NCBI RefSeq assembly: GCF_013522825.1
Contig: NZ_JAAMQZ010000017.1
Coordinates: forward strand, 37,913 to 101,912
From: Stutzerimonas stutzeri
GTDB lineage: Bacteria > Pseudomonadota > Gammaproteobacteria > Pseudomonadales > Pseudomonadaceae
Reading direction: 5' to 3'
Length of the DNA stretch: 64,000 nt
The position numbers and the translations under genes were made by a program. The notes beneath the pieces are model-generated. The model saw only the letters and a list, made by a program, of their open reading frames with translations. It did no database searches and was not told the origin of the DNA. Shown here in pieces: positions 38,703-47,737 of this stretch (position 1 is the first letter of the stretch; each line of letters opens with the position of its first letter).

Positions 38703-40033
38703 GCCTGCGTCTGCGCCTGACGCTGAATCTCAGCCTGGCCTTTGTGCTGCTATGGGGGCTGACTGCGACCTGGATGCTCTACGACCTGCACAATCAGATG
38801 ATGCAGGCGCTCGACCAGCGCCTGGCCGCTTCGGCCAGGATGGTCGCCGGGATGATGGCGCAACTGCCATCCGCCTCCGTCGCCGATGACTTCCAGCAAC
38901 CGCTGAGTGCCGAACAGCTTGGCATTCCCAACGGCCTGACCTGCCAGATCAGCTCACTGCGTGGGCAGGTACTGGCCCGCAGTCACGCCACAGCCGACAG
39001 GACCCTCGACGCCAATCAGCCCGGCTTTCGCACGCAGCTCATCGAAGGCTTGCCCTGGCGCAGCTTCACCCTGGAGCACGACGGACTGCGCATCACCACT
39101 GCCGACCGCCTCGACGAACGCACCACCCTGGAAAACGCCATCTGGCTCAGCGCGGCAACTCCGGTAGCGCTGGCCTTGCTGGGCAGCCTGCTGGTGCTCT
39201 GGCTGGGCATCGGCCACGGCCTGGCCCCGCTCCGGCAGATCAGCGAGGCACTGACCCGACGCAATGCCGGTGCCCTGTCGCCGCTGCCCGCACAGACGCT
39301 GCCCAGCGAACTACGCCCACTGGTCGAAACCCAGAACCAGCTGTTCGAGCGCATCGCCCAGGCCGTGGAGCGCGAGCGCCAGCTGACCAACGATGTCGCC
39401 CACGAATTGCGCAGCCCGCTAACCGTCATCAAGACGCACCTGCAGGTCGCCCACATCACCGAAGGCGAGACTGCGCGCCAAGCCCTGGTCCAGGCCGAAA
39501 AAGGCGCGGACCGGCTGCAACACACCCTGGAACAACTGCTCCTGCTGGCACGAGTGGAAGGCAGCCTGTCATTCGAGGATGGTCAGCAGTACAACGCCGA
39601 GCAAATCGCTCGGCAGGCCATCGAGGACACTGGGCAGGCCATCGAGTTGCTGCTGACACCCGAGATCGCACAAGCCACCCTGAATATTCCTCCACTGCTG
39701 GCCATCACGGCGCTGCGCAACCTGCTGGACAACGCCCTGTGCCACAGCGGCACGGATGCACCGGTCAGGCTCAGCGTGCTGCGCCAGGCTGGCCATGTCA
39801 GCTTTCAGGTCAAGGATCAGGGGCCTGGCCTGTCAGCCGAACAGCTACCCCAGGCCACCCGACGTTTCTGGCGACAATCGGCCCATGGAGGCAGCGGACT
39901 GGGGCTTGCAATCGTACAGGCCATCGTCGAACGCTGTGGCTGTGAACTGAAATTCAACAACCAGCCAGACGGCCTGCTGGTCACCCTGAATATCCCCGGC
40001 CAGCCGCAACATCCAGCTCTCACGGCGACCTGA
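38699..40033 (+). CDS. Sensor histidine kinase
   Basis: 444 residues with two membrane segments (about 8-28 and 152-172) around a periplasmic sensor domain of about 120 residues, a HAMP-like linker, the H box NDVAHELRSPLTVIK (near residue 235), and N, G1 and G2 boxes (LRNLLDNAL, DQGPGLS, GGSGLGLAIV). It phosphorylates the regulator encoded just upstream. The ligand cannot be read from sequence. Confidence 0.92.
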   Translation: MSLRLRLTLNLSLAFVLLWGLTATWMLYDLHNQMMQALDQRLAASARMVAGMMAQLPSASVADDFQQPLSAEQLGIPNGLTCQISSLRGQVLARSHATADRTLDANQPGFRTQLIEGLPWRSFTLEHDGLRITTADRLDERTTLENAIWLSAATPVALALLGSLLVLWLGIGHGLAPLRQISEALTRRNAGALSPLPAQTLPSELRPLVETQNQLFERIAQAVERERQLTNDVAHELRSPLTVIKTHLQVAHITEGETARQALVQAEKGADRLQHTLEQLLLLARVEGSLSFEDGQQYNAEQIARQAIEDTGQAIELLLTPEIAQATLNIPPLLAITALRNLLDNALCHSGTDAPVRLSVLRQAGHVSFQVKDQGPGLSAEQLPQATRRFWRQSAHGGSGLGLAIVQAIVERCGCELKFNNQPDGLLVTLNIPGQPQHPALTAT

Positions 40034-40083
40034 CAGCGGCATAAGCGTTTGAAAAAGCAGGCAGAAAAAGCGCGGCCAAAAGC

Positions 40084-40112
40084 TTGACACACAACCGCCC
40101 GACGAGAATAAT
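40084..40112 (+). promoter_or_regulatory. Sigma-70 promoter of tRNA-Met
   Basis: TTGACA, 17-base spacer, AATAAT, then a GC-rich discriminator (GCGCGCC) as in growth-controlled stable RNA promoters; the tRNA begins 11 bases after the -10. Confidence 0.85.
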
Positions 40113-40123
40113 GCGCGCCACTT

Positions 40124-40200
40124 GGCTACGTAGCTCAGTTGGTTAGAGCATAGCATTCATAATGCTGGGGTCCGGGGTTCAAGTCCCTGCGTAGCCACCA
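40124..40200 (+). tRNA. tRNA-Met (CAT), elongator
   Basis: A 77-base cloverleaf with GGCTACG/CGTAGCC acceptor stem, D loop AGCTCAGTTGGTTAGAGC, anticodon stem-loop AGCAT-TCATAA-ATGCT with anticodon CAT, T arm GGGTTCAAGTCCC and encoded CCA. The acceptor and D arm match elongator rather than initiator tRNA-Met. Confidence 0.97.
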
Positions 40201-40210
40201 AACAAAACAA

Positions 40211-40240
40211 GGGCTTACCGAAAGGTAGGCCCTTTTTGTT
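40211..40240 (+). terminator. Terminator of tRNA-Met
   Basis: GGGCTTACC-GAAA-GGTAGGCCC, a 9-bp stem (one G-T pair) with a GNRA-like loop, followed by TTTTTGTTTT. Confidence 0.9.
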
Positions 40241-40282
40241 TTGGGCCGATGACTACGGAGTGACTACACCATGTCCACGCCG

Positions 40283-40588
40283 TCAGCCAACCACTCGAAG
40301 CGGCTCGATTGCATGCTCGATCTCTTCGCCGCTTGCCGCATAGGTTGTCGCCAATGCGTAGTCGGACTGCAGGTTCATCCAGAACTGGGCAGATGTATCG
40401 AAGTAGCGACCCAGCCGGATAGCCGTATCAGCAGTCACTCCACGACGCTCGCGCACAATGTCATTGATGGTCGGTGCCGATACGTGCAGTGCACGCGCAA
40501 GCGCAGCAGGAGTAATCCCCAGAGGCTCCAGAAACTCTTCGCGCAACACTTCACCAGGGTGAACGGGGCGCATGCCGTTAATTGCCAT
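40283..40588 (-). CDS. higA: HigA-family antitoxin
   Basis: A 101-residue Xre/HTH protein of the HigA family (RPVHPGEVLREEFLEPLGIT, helix-turn-helix in LARALHVSAPTINDIVRERR). It normally represses the higBA operon and neutralises HigB. Twelve bases upstream lies a damaged higB reading frame in the normal toxin-first order, so this antitoxin appears orphaned. It lies just after tRNA-Met, on the opposite strand. Confidence 0.9.
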   Translation of the reverse strand: MAINGMRPVHPGEVLREEFLEPLGITPAALARALHVSAPTINDIVRERRGVTADTAIRLGRYFDTSAQFWMNLQSDYALATTYAASGEEIEHAIEPLRVVG

Positions 40589-40600
40589 GTAGCCACCTCC

Positions 40601-40863
40601 TCAGTGGTAGTCGACGATTTCGACTTGCGTGGGGCCTGCGTCTGTCCAAACAAAGCAGATCCGCCACTGGTCATTGATCCTGATGCTATGTTGCCCGGCC
40701 CGGTTGCCCTGCAACGGCTCCAATCGGTTACCCGGTGGCGAGCGCAAGTCTCGAAGCTCCGTAGCCACAAGGCACCTGAAGAAGTCCAGACCAGGGAAGA
40801 TGGCTGCGGCTCAGCTTCTTTTCACGGCCTTCAAACCGCGAGCAAGCATCGTGGATGATAGGG
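40601..40863 (-). pseudogene. Broken higB toxin gene
   Basis: The last 55-60 codons on the minus strand read LRDLRSPPGNRLEPLQGN...SIRINDQWRICFVW...VEIVDYH, the conserved C-terminal part of HigB (RelE fold). In that frame an upstream TGA (40811-40813) stops the reading before any normal N-terminus, and the first third is only open in another frame (IIHDACSRFEGREKKLS). A full HigB is about 92 aa. This fits a frameshift or degraded 5' part, leaving higA intact. Confidence 0.65.
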
Positions 40864-40921
40864 CTCCAACGCTTCAGCAAAGGCGGCCTTGGCGGAGGAT
40901 AATAGGCCTGCCCCTTTTTCA

Positions 40922-42442
40922 ATGAGCACATCCATGCGTGCCGTCACCCCTCGTCGCTGGCTGATCCTGCTGGCCGTCATGCTGGCTTTCCTGCCAGTAG
41001 TCATTGATATGACTATCCTGCACATTGCCGTGCCCTCGCTGACCCTGGCGCTCGGCGCCTCGGCCACCGAAGTGTTGTGGATCATCGATATCTACCCACT
41101 GTTGATGGCGGGCCTGCTGGTACCCATGGGCACCCTGGCCGACCGTGTCGGTAACCGCCGCGTACTGCTCATTGGCCTGACGGTGTTCGGTATCGCCTCG
41201 CTGCTGGCCGCCTTCGCGCCGAATCCTGCCCTGCTCATTGGCGCACGGGTGCTGCTGGCCCTAGGCGGTTCGATGATCCTGCCCTGCGTGCTGGGCATCA
41301 TCCGCCGCACCTTCGAGGACGAAAATGAACGCGCCATGGCTCTGGGCCTGTGGGGCACGGTCGGCGCTGCTGGTGCGGCGGTCGGCCCGCTGATCGGCGG
41401 GGCGCTGCTGGAGCACTTCTGGTGGGGCTCGGCCTTTCTGATCAACGTGCCGATCATGCTGGTGGTCGGGCCGCTGGTGTTCCTCCTGCTGCCGCGTAGC
41501 GAAGAAACCACGTCTGGCACCTGGGCACTGGGCCAGGCCCTGTTGCTGATCGCCGGCATGCTGGCGTTGGTATACGGCATCAAGGCCGCCGTCGGCGCCA
41601 CACAGCCGCTGGCTATGGTCATGGCAGTGGCAGTGGCGCTGCTGGGGCTTGGCCTGCTCAGTATTTTCGCGCGCATGCAACTGCGCTCGGCGACGCCGAT
41701 GCTCGACCTGTCACTGTTCTCGCGCCCGGCAATCCTGGCCGGGATAATCATGGCGACGGTGGCGAGCGGCGCCCTGGCCGGCGTCGAGCTGACGCTGGCA
41801 CAGGAGCTGCAATACGTGCTGGACAGAACACCGTTGCAGGCCGGTATCTTTATGATCCCGATCATGGTTGCGGCTGCCATCGGTGGCCCGGTAGCGGGCT
41901 ACCTGTCCAACCTCTGCGGCCTGCGTCTGGTGGCCAGTGCATCCCTGGGGTTGTCGGCGGTGGCCTTGGCATTCCTGGCCCTGGCAGATTTCCACACGCC
42001 TGGCTTTTGGGTGCCGGCAATGTTGGCTTTGCTGGGCCTGACCCTCAGCATCGGCCTGACAGCCTCGTCCATCGCCATCATGGGCTCGGTCGAGGCCAGC
42101 GAGGGCGCGGCGACGGGCTCGCTGGAAGCCACCGCATACGAACTCGGCACCGGCCTCGGAATCACCTTTTTCGGTGTATTTATGTCCAGCATATTCAGCC
42201 GCACCATCTCGCTACCAGCCGATCTTGCGCAACCACTGGCAGAGCGTGCAGCAAGCTCGATTGGTGATAGCTACGTCGTCGCTCAAAGCCTGACGAAGCC
42301 CCAAAGCGCAGCCCTGATTGAGGCTGCTAAAGAAGCCTTCTCGGTGACGCATGCAATGTTGCTGATGACGTCCTCGGCAATGATGGGACTTCTGGGAGTC
42401 TTCGTGTTCTTTATGCTCAGAAATTACAGGCAGAGAAGTTGA
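40922..42442 (+). CDS. MFS multidrug exporter, SmvA/DHA2 type
   Basis: 506 residues from MSTSMRAVTPRRWLILLA with 14 predicted membrane helices, characteristic of the DHA2 drug:H+ antiporters. Visible motifs are GTLADRVGNRRVL (loop 2-3, motif A), GRxxLAxGxS-like ARVLLALGGSMILP and GPLIGGALLE (motif C). Closest in feel to SmvA, which exports quaternary ammonium compounds and dyes. The usual TetR partner is not adjacent. Confidence 0.88.
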   Translation: MSTSMRAVTPRRWLILLAVMLAFLPVVIDMTILHIAVPSLTLALGASATEVLWIIDIYPLLMAGLLVPMGTLADRVGNRRVLLIGLTVFGIASLLAAFAPNPALLIGARVLLALGGSMILPCVLGIIRRTFEDENERAMALGLWGTVGAAGAAVGPLIGGALLEHFWWGSAFLINVPIMLVVGPLVFLLLPRSEETTSGTWALGQALLLIAGMLALVYGIKAAVGATQPLAMVMAVAVALLGLGLLSIFARMQLRSATPMLDLSLFSRPAILAGIIMATVASGALAGVELTLAQELQYVLDRTPLQAGIFMIPIMVAAAIGGPVAGYLSNLCGLRLVASASLGLSAVALAFLALADFHTPGFWVPAMLALLGLTLSIGLTASSIAIMGSVEASEGAATGSLEATAYELGTGLGITFFGVFMSSIFSRTISLPADLAQPLAERAASSIGDSYVVAQSLTKPQSAALIEAAKEAFSVTHAMLLMTSSAMMGLLGVFVFFMLRNYRQRS

Positions 42443-42699
42443 ATAGCGTCATTATCGGCAGAAGCGGTCACTCAGGAACATTCGTAACAGGAAGCTCGTC
42501 AACGTAAGCTTGAGCCAAAAGCAACAAACCATTATGAAACGGCTGTCGACACAACGAGCAGGTGAGATGAGGTAATTGCTACCGCATCAATGGACGCCGT
42601 CTCATCTGGAAGACCAACAAAAGATTTCAAGCTTGATGCCTGAGCTGGGATTTGGAATCGCCCCGAAGCAGAGCTTAGGAGCGATTCACGATTACTGTC
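42443..42699. other. Low-GC spacer after the exporter gene
   Basis: 257 bases between the exporter and the acetyltransferase. Base composition is poorer in GC than the flanking core genes. I see no convincing gene, RNA or repeat in it. Confidence 0.5.
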
Positions 42700-43137
42700 C
42701 TAGACGGGCAAGCTCAGGTGAAGCAAGGGGAAGGGGCGACCCTCGCCATCAAGCGGAGAGCGACCTGTTTGAACAAACCCGTAATGTAAATAGAACCCTA
42801 CCGCTTCGGGGTTCTGCTCATTCACGTCAACACTCATCTGTTTGCGCGAGCTTCGGGCATGATCCAATAGCGCGCGGCCAATACCTTTCCCTCGCAGATC
42901 AGGCTCGATGAAGAGCATCTCTACGTGGTTTTCATTGAGCCCAATAAAGCCTAACGGCGAGTCCTTCGTATCCACCGCAACCCATAATTCAACAGCGGGC
43001 AGGTAGTTATCACGGAGCTGAGGAAGCAATTCCTCGATAACGGATTCTTGCAGGAAGTGATGAGTGGCGCGAACGGAGCGCTGCCAAATGTTGAGCAGCA
43101 GCGGATGGTCGGCGTTAATAGCCTGACGAATGATCAT
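42700..43137 (-). CDS. GNAT acetyltransferase, YjaB-like
   Basis: 145 residues with the GNAT fold; the acetyl-CoA loop is PDLRGKGIGRALL near residue 80, and NPEAVGFYLHYGF the later core motif. The N-terminus MIIRQAINADHPLLLNIWQRSVRATHHFL resembles E. coli YjaB. Codon use and GC are lower than the core genes, suggesting later acquisition. The target is unknown. Confidence 0.83.
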   Translation of the reverse strand: MIIRQAINADHPLLLNIWQRSVRATHHFLQESVIEELLPQLRDNYLPAVELWVAVDTKDSPLGFIGLNENHVEMLFIEPDLRGKGIGRALLDHARSSRKQMSVDVNEQNPEAVGFYLHYGFVQTGRSPLDGEGRPFPLLHLSLPV

Positions 43138-43398
43138 AGAATCATCCTTTACACTTAATACCGGAAATGAGGCGCGCTAGTAGATAGCGACCGTAAAAGT
43201 GTCGGCAACTTGTATGACCGCTTCGCGAGTTAACGCCTGGGCGGTTCACGGCAGAGGTGGCCGGAAAGGAGGGAGGCGGACATTACTGGGGAGGGGTTCG
43301 GGGTGTCAATAAAAATGACGGTTGGAATACTACCGATAGCGTTGAACCTACTGTCCGTTCTCGCAGGTTTGGATGCTGATGTCTGACCGGCTGCTTAT
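43138..43398. other. Non-coding spacer left of the IS1182 element
   Basis: About 260 bases with no supported gene. It contains several short frames in all directions without similarity and no clear duplicated target site next to the IS end. Confidence 0.45.
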
Positions 43399-45066
43399 GG
43401 CCCAGGCCGTGTAAAAACGCAGCGGGCGATGGATAGCTGGATATTGGATTGTTTTAGCGGCGCCCAGAGGCCCTACGGGCTCTTGGTGTGTCGATCCGAT
43501 GTATTCAGCCAATTCGGGCAAGTGTGTATCTGCGATGCTTGGCGATGAGTTCAACGATCTGCCAATGGGGTTTCAGACCCTCATCGCAGCCATCAGCGCG
43601 CCATTGCCCAGCAGATTCAGCACCCGTTTGAAGTTGTAGGCGAGCACATGCAGGCTAATTTCCGTGCTCACCCGGTCGAGCGTTCGGGTGAGGAAATGAG
43701 TAGCGCCCATCCAGGCCTTCAACGTGCCGAATGGATGCTCCACCGTCTGACGGCGGATGCGCATCATCTCCGGTGCCTGATCCAGACGAGTCTGCATCGC
43801 ATCGAGCACCGACTCATGCTCCCAGCGACTCACCCGGCGCTGTGCGCTCGGTGTGCACTGATCTTTCAGCGCACACCTTTGGCAGTTCGAGCTCCAGTAA
43901 CGGTGCAGTTTTAGCCCTTTCTCGACGTGTGAGAAGCGCCAGATCAGGCTTTGCCCTGCCGGGCAACGATACTCGTTCCTTGCCGCGTCATAGATGAAGT
44001 CACCTTTGCCAAAGCGGCCAGCCGCTGTCGCTCCCGAAGTCAGAATCTTGGGCACGAAAGCAGTGATGCCAGCTTCGTGGCAGGCGAGGATTTCCTCGCT
44101 CTTGAAATAGCCTCCACCGAGAGCGCTTCCACGCCCATCGCTTCCCGCGCCTGCATGGCCATGCTACTCAGTTGATCACGGTCGACGCCGTCGTTGGTGA
44201 CTTCGTGCGTCACGATCAGGTGATGCTTCGTATCGACCGCAGCCTGGACGTTGTAACCGACCATCCCGGTGCCGCACGTCATCATCGAGCGTGCATCAGG
44301 ATCGGTCAGTGAAATCTGCTTGTCTGGGGCGGTCTGAAGCTGGATCTCGATGGCCTGGAGTTCCTGCATCTTCACTTTTAACGCCGCGATCTTGCTGTGC
44401 AGTCGCTCGGCCTTGGCTTGTGCCACGACAGGTTCCTGCCGATCGGCAGTGTCCAGGGCGGTGAGGTAGCGGCTGATGCTGGATTCGATTTCCTCTATCC
44501 CCCGTTGCAACTTGGCACTGGTGAAGTTGCGATCACGATTGTTGACCGCCTTGAACTTGCTACCGTCGATAGCCACCAGCGCTTCGGCGAACAGACCGAG
44601 CTGCTGGCACAGCACGACAAACTGCCGACAAACGCCGCGGATGGCCTTACCGTTATCCTTGCGGAAGTTGGCAATGGTCTTGAAGTCCGGCATCAGGCGC
44701 CCGGTCAACCACATCAGCTCGACGTTGCGCTGGGCCTCTCGCTCAAGGCGGCGACTGGACTGGATGCGATTGAGATAGCCGTAGATGTAGATCTTCAGCA
44801 GGACGGCAGGATGGTAAGCAGGCCTACCAGTTTCTGCGGGGACAACGCCCTCGAAACCGAGTTGACCAAGATCGAGTTCATCGACGAACACATCGACCAC
44901 ACGCACCGGGTTGGTGTCCGCCACGTAGTCATCCAGGCTCTCGGGAAGCAACACACTTTGGCCTCGATGCTCTCCCTGGATAAAACGCTTCATCGGCATC
45001 CCCCACTGATTTGAATCCATCAAATCACAGCAAGGTCGATGCCAGCGTTTTTACACAGCCTGGGCC
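43399..45066 (-). mobile_element. IS1182-family insertion sequence, inactive
   Basis: Terminal inverted repeats are at 43399-43420 (GGCCCAGGCCGTGTAAAAAC...) and 45045-45066 (inverted, one difference: GGCCCAGGCTGTG). The 1,668-bp element holds one transposase gene on the minus strand that is frameshifted. No obvious target duplication is seen at the outer bases. Confidence 0.88.
43573..44993 (-). pseudogene. IS1182-family transposase, frameshifted
   Basis: The N-terminal part (from MKRFIQGEHRGQSVLLPESL, 44993 to about 44115) and the C-terminal part (to 43573, ending GALMAAMRV) lie in different frames. The gap falls where the family has V-x-ADRGY: the sequence reads EALSV and then resumes GYFKSEEIL after a missing stretch. 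A 10-base loss at about 44113 would restore one 476-codon frame. The lost residues include the second catalytic Asp of the DDE triad, so the protein cannot be active even with ribosomal frameshifting. Confidence 0.88.
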
Positions 45067-45282
45067 GAAGGCAGACGTCAGGAAGCCCTACTTTCGCCCG
45101 TTTCAGCTGTTCATTAAGACTTGCAACGTTGCCCGCCGGGCTCTCCATTCAGCCGCCGCCGCGATGGCGCAAGGCGTGTCCCGCAAACTATCCGAATCGG
45201 CTTCGATGCCGGATCGATAGCTTTGGATTTTCAAATCCAATGGCCACTCGACCTAACGCCGTACCCGCTTGCAGCTGTCATA
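45067..45282. other. Spacer right of the IS1182 element
   Basis: 216 bases without a gene; a short perfect hairpin TTGGATTT-TC-AAATCCAA is at 45223-45240. Nothing else is supported. Confidence 0.4.
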
Positions 45283-45687
45283 TCAACTAAACCGCTGCCC
45301 CGACACCGCCGGATGATAAAGCGGCTGCACGGTATTCCCCGCGGGGTCGAGCACATGAAAGCTGTGGGCGCCGTCGCGGTGGGCGAAGGGGCGGTCGAGC
45401 ATGGTGACGCCTTGGGCCTTCAGGTATTCGTACCAGGCGTGCAGTTCTTCCAGGGTGTCGACGATGAAGCCGTAATGGTCCATCGCCTGGACGCCGCTGC
45501 TTTTTTCCGAGGCGCGGCCCAGGGACAGGTTGTCGTTGCCGCACGTCAGGTAGACGAGGTCCTTGCTGGCTCGGTTGAGCACCTCCATACCCAGCACATC
45601 GACGTAGAAACGCTCGCACTCTTCGAGATTCGGTACGGTGAGCGCCAGATGGCGCAGGCCGTTAAGGCGACCGGGACGCTGTGGCAT
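45283..45687 (-). CDS. VOC (glyoxalase/bleomycin) family protein
   Basis: 134 residues from MPQRPGRLNGLRHLALTV; upstream codons to 45867 overlap the divergent gene and are not supported. It has the two beta-alpha-beta-beta-beta modules of the VOC fold. His ligands appear in LRHLALTV and AMDHYGFIV, but the usual C-terminal Glu is a Gln in GNTVQPLYH. The substrate is unknown. It is divergent from the ABM-domain gene with 55 bases between starts, so they may share control. Confidence 0.8.
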   Translation of the reverse strand: MPQRPGRLNGLRHLALTVPNLEECERFYVDVLGMEVLNRASKDLVYLTCGNDNLSLGRASEKSSGVQAMDHYGFIVDTLEELHAWYEYLKAQGVTMLDRPFAHRDGAHSFHVLDPAGNTVQPLYHPAVSGQRFS

Positions 45688-45742
45688 CTTGTTATCCCCT
45701 GTATACAATCGAGCATCTACCTTAAAACAAAACGGAGCGCTC

Positions 45743-46045
45743 ATGTACTGTCTCATCCTGAAAACCCAACTCGCGCCAGGCTCGTTCGACCGGTTCATGG
45801 AGACGATGCGCATCAACGCCGCCGCCTCGGTACAGAACGAACCGGATTGCCTGGTATTCGACGTCATCCAGGATCTGGCTGATCCCGATCTCGTCTATCT
45901 CTACGAGCTGTACCGCGACGAAGCGGCCTTCGCGCACCACAAGACCACCGAGCACTATCTGCAAAGCCGCCCGCTGCTGGGCGAGTTCATCGTCAAGCAG
46001 GAGGCCATGAAGGGACATATGGTGTGCGATAACAGCAAGCGCTGA
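45743..46045 (+). CDS. ABM-domain (antibiotic biosynthesis monooxygenase-like) protein
   Basis: A 100-residue dimeric alpha-beta barrel protein from MYCLILKTQLAPGSFDRFME, with the family core FDVIQDLADPDLVYLYELYRDEAAFAHHKTTEHY. Relatives include quinol monooxygenases (YgiN) and heme-degrading enzymes. GGAG lies seven bases before the ATG. Upstream in-frame codons overlap the VOC gene. Confidence 0.85.
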   Translation: MYCLILKTQLAPGSFDRFMETMRINAAASVQNEPDCLVFDVIQDLADPDLVYLYELYRDEAAFAHHKTTEHYLQSRPLLGEFIVKQEAMKGHMVCDNSKR

Positions 46046-46067
46046 CGGCGAGCGAGACGAGTCGCTC

Positions 46068-46979
46068 TCAGCGCGCCGCCTCGCCCGTCGCGCTGCGGGT
46101 CGCCAGCAGCAGCCCGCTAAAGATCAGCCCGCCGCCGATCCAGTGGAAGGTCTGCAAGCCTTCGCCCAGCACCAGCCAGCCGATGATCGCGGTGAAGACG
46201 GGCATCAGGTAGGTGGTCATGGCGGCCTTCGGGGCGCCGATGACGCGCACGCCATGGTTCCAGGCCAGATAGGCCACCAGCGAGGCGAAGATGGCGGTGT
46301 AGGCGACGGCGGCAAGATTGCCGGGAGTGGGTGCGAAACCGCCGACCTGGCTGTACTCGTAGAGGTAGAAGGGTGTGATCAGCGGCACACCGATCAGCAT
46401 CAGCACGCCCAGCAGCGTCAACGCCGGCACCAGCAGAAACCTTGCCCAACGCCGCAGCAGCAGGGTGTAGAGGGTCCAGGCCAGCACCGCCACGAGCATC
46501 AGCAGGTCGCCTTTCTGGAACGACAGGCTGACGAAGGCTGTCCAGCTGCCTCGGCTGATCAGGTAGAGCAGGCCCGCTGCGGCAATCGCCATGCCGAACC
46601 AGGCGCGGCGTGCCGGCCATTCGCCCAGCAGCAGGCCGGCGCCAAGAAAGGCAAACAGCGGCATGCAGGTGTTGAGCAGCGTGAGGTTGATGGCTTCGGT
46701 GCTTTGCGCGGCGGAATACAGCAACGTGTTGTAGCTGGCGATGCCGAGCGCCGCGACGATGGGCAGACGCCAGCCGGCGGCACGCAGGGTCTGGCGATGA
46801 GTCCAGATCGAACGCACCACGAAGGGCAACAGGAGGCAGGTCGCCAGCGACCAGCGCCAGAACGACAGACTCAGCGGCGGGATCTCTTCATGGAAGGCGC
46901 GCGCCACCAGCGCGTTGCCACTCCAGCACAGCACGGCGAGCAGCAGGCCGGCGAAGGCCCATGTGCGACTTTCGGTCAT
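46068..46979 (-). CDS. EamA/DMT family transporter
   Basis: 303 residues from MTESRTWAFAGLLLAVLCWSGNALVARAF, with ten predicted membrane helices in two EamA repeats. The family exports or takes up small metabolites such as amino acids; the substrate is unknown. The start shares one base with the carbonic anhydrase stop (TGATG), so the two are co-translated. Confidence 0.86.
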   Translation of the reverse strand: MTESRTWAFAGLLLAVLCWSGNALVARAFHEEIPPLSLSFWRWSLATCLLLPFVVRSIWTHRQTLRAAGWRLPIVAALGIASYNTLLYSAAQSTEAINLTLLNTCMPLFAFLGAGLLLGEWPARRAWFGMAIAAAGLLYLISRGSWTAFVSLSFQKGDLLMLVAVLAWTLYTLLLRRWARFLLVPALTLLGVLMLIGVPLITPFYLYEYSQVGGFAPTPGNLAAVAYTAIFASLVAYLAWNHGVRVIGAPKAAMTTYLMPVFTAIIGWLVLGEGLQTFHWIGGGLIFSGLLLATRSATGEAAR

Positions 46980-47626
46980 CAGGCTGGGCGACGCGGACGG
47001 AGACGGTATTGCGGCGGCAATTGTTCCGGGCTGCTGATGGTCACGTTGAGGTTTTTCCAGATGCCATCCTTGATGCCGTAGATGCAGCCATGCACGGCCA
47101 GCGGCTGGCCACGGTGCCAGGCGTTCTGGACGATGCTGGTGTGGCTGACATTGGCGACCTGCTGGATGACGTTGAGCTCGCACATGCGGTCGACCTGGGC
47201 TTCCTCGGTGGGGAAGCTGGCGATGTGGTCGCGGTGCTCGTAGTAGAGGTCACGGATGGTACGCAGCCAGCCGTCGATCAGGCCCAGCTGGTCGTCACGC
47301 ATGGAGGCGCGCACACCGCCGCAGCCGTAGTGGCCGGTGACCAGGATGTGCTTGACCTTGAGCACGTCGACCGCGTACTGGATCACCGACAGGCAATTGA
47401 GGTCGGTGTGCAGCACGACGTTGGCGACGTTGCGATGGACGAAGAGGTCGCCAGGCAACATGCCGACGATCTCGTTGGCTGGCACTCTCGCGTCGGAGCA
47501 GCCGATCCAGAGGTATTCGGGCTCCTGCTGCTTGGCCAGCTTGCTGAAGAAGGTCGGATCCTCTTCGGTAATGGCCTCGGCCCAGCGCGCGTTGTTTTCG
47601 AATAATTGTTGAAGATCGTCGCTCAT
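46979..47626 (-). CDS. can: Beta-carbonic anhydrase
   Basis: A zinc enzyme that interconverts CO2 and bicarbonate. 215 residues; zinc ligands are Cys43 in GCSDARVPA, His and Cys in GHYGCGG (near residues 98-101), with the Asp45-Arg47 dyad. Length and motifs fit the type I (E. coli Can) group. Upstream of the EamA transporter in the same direction. Confidence 0.93.
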   Translation of the reverse strand: MSDDLQQLFENNARWAEAITEEDPTFFSKLAKQQEPEYLWIGCSDARVPANEIVGMLPGDLFVHRNVANVVLHTDLNCLSVIQYAVDVLKVKHILVTGHYGCGGVRASMRDDQLGLIDGWLRTIRDLYYEHRDHIASFPTEEAQVDRMCELNVIQQVANVSHTSIVQNAWHRGQPLAVHGCIYGIKDGIWKNLNVTISSPEQLPPQYRLRPRRPA

Positions 47627-47737
47627 TGACTGCCCTGCCCTTTCATTCCGACACGCACGTTACGAACCGGTCGGCGTTTTGACAAGCGCCTTGCGCGCGA
47701 CGTCACACCCTGCTTTGCCGAAACGGGGAAAGCCTGA

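Noticed and set aside
43138..43398. Possible attC or structured RNA in the GTTAAC-containing spacer
   Set aside because: No matching inverse core site or extended pairing could be seen.
43573..44993. Programmed ribosomal frameshifting in the IS transposase
   Set aside because: There is no slippery run at the junction and conserved catalytic residues are missing there, which fits a deletion.
40124..45282. Genomic island integrated at tRNA-Met
   Set aside because: No integrase and no duplicated tRNA 3' end was found downstream, although the contents are accessory.
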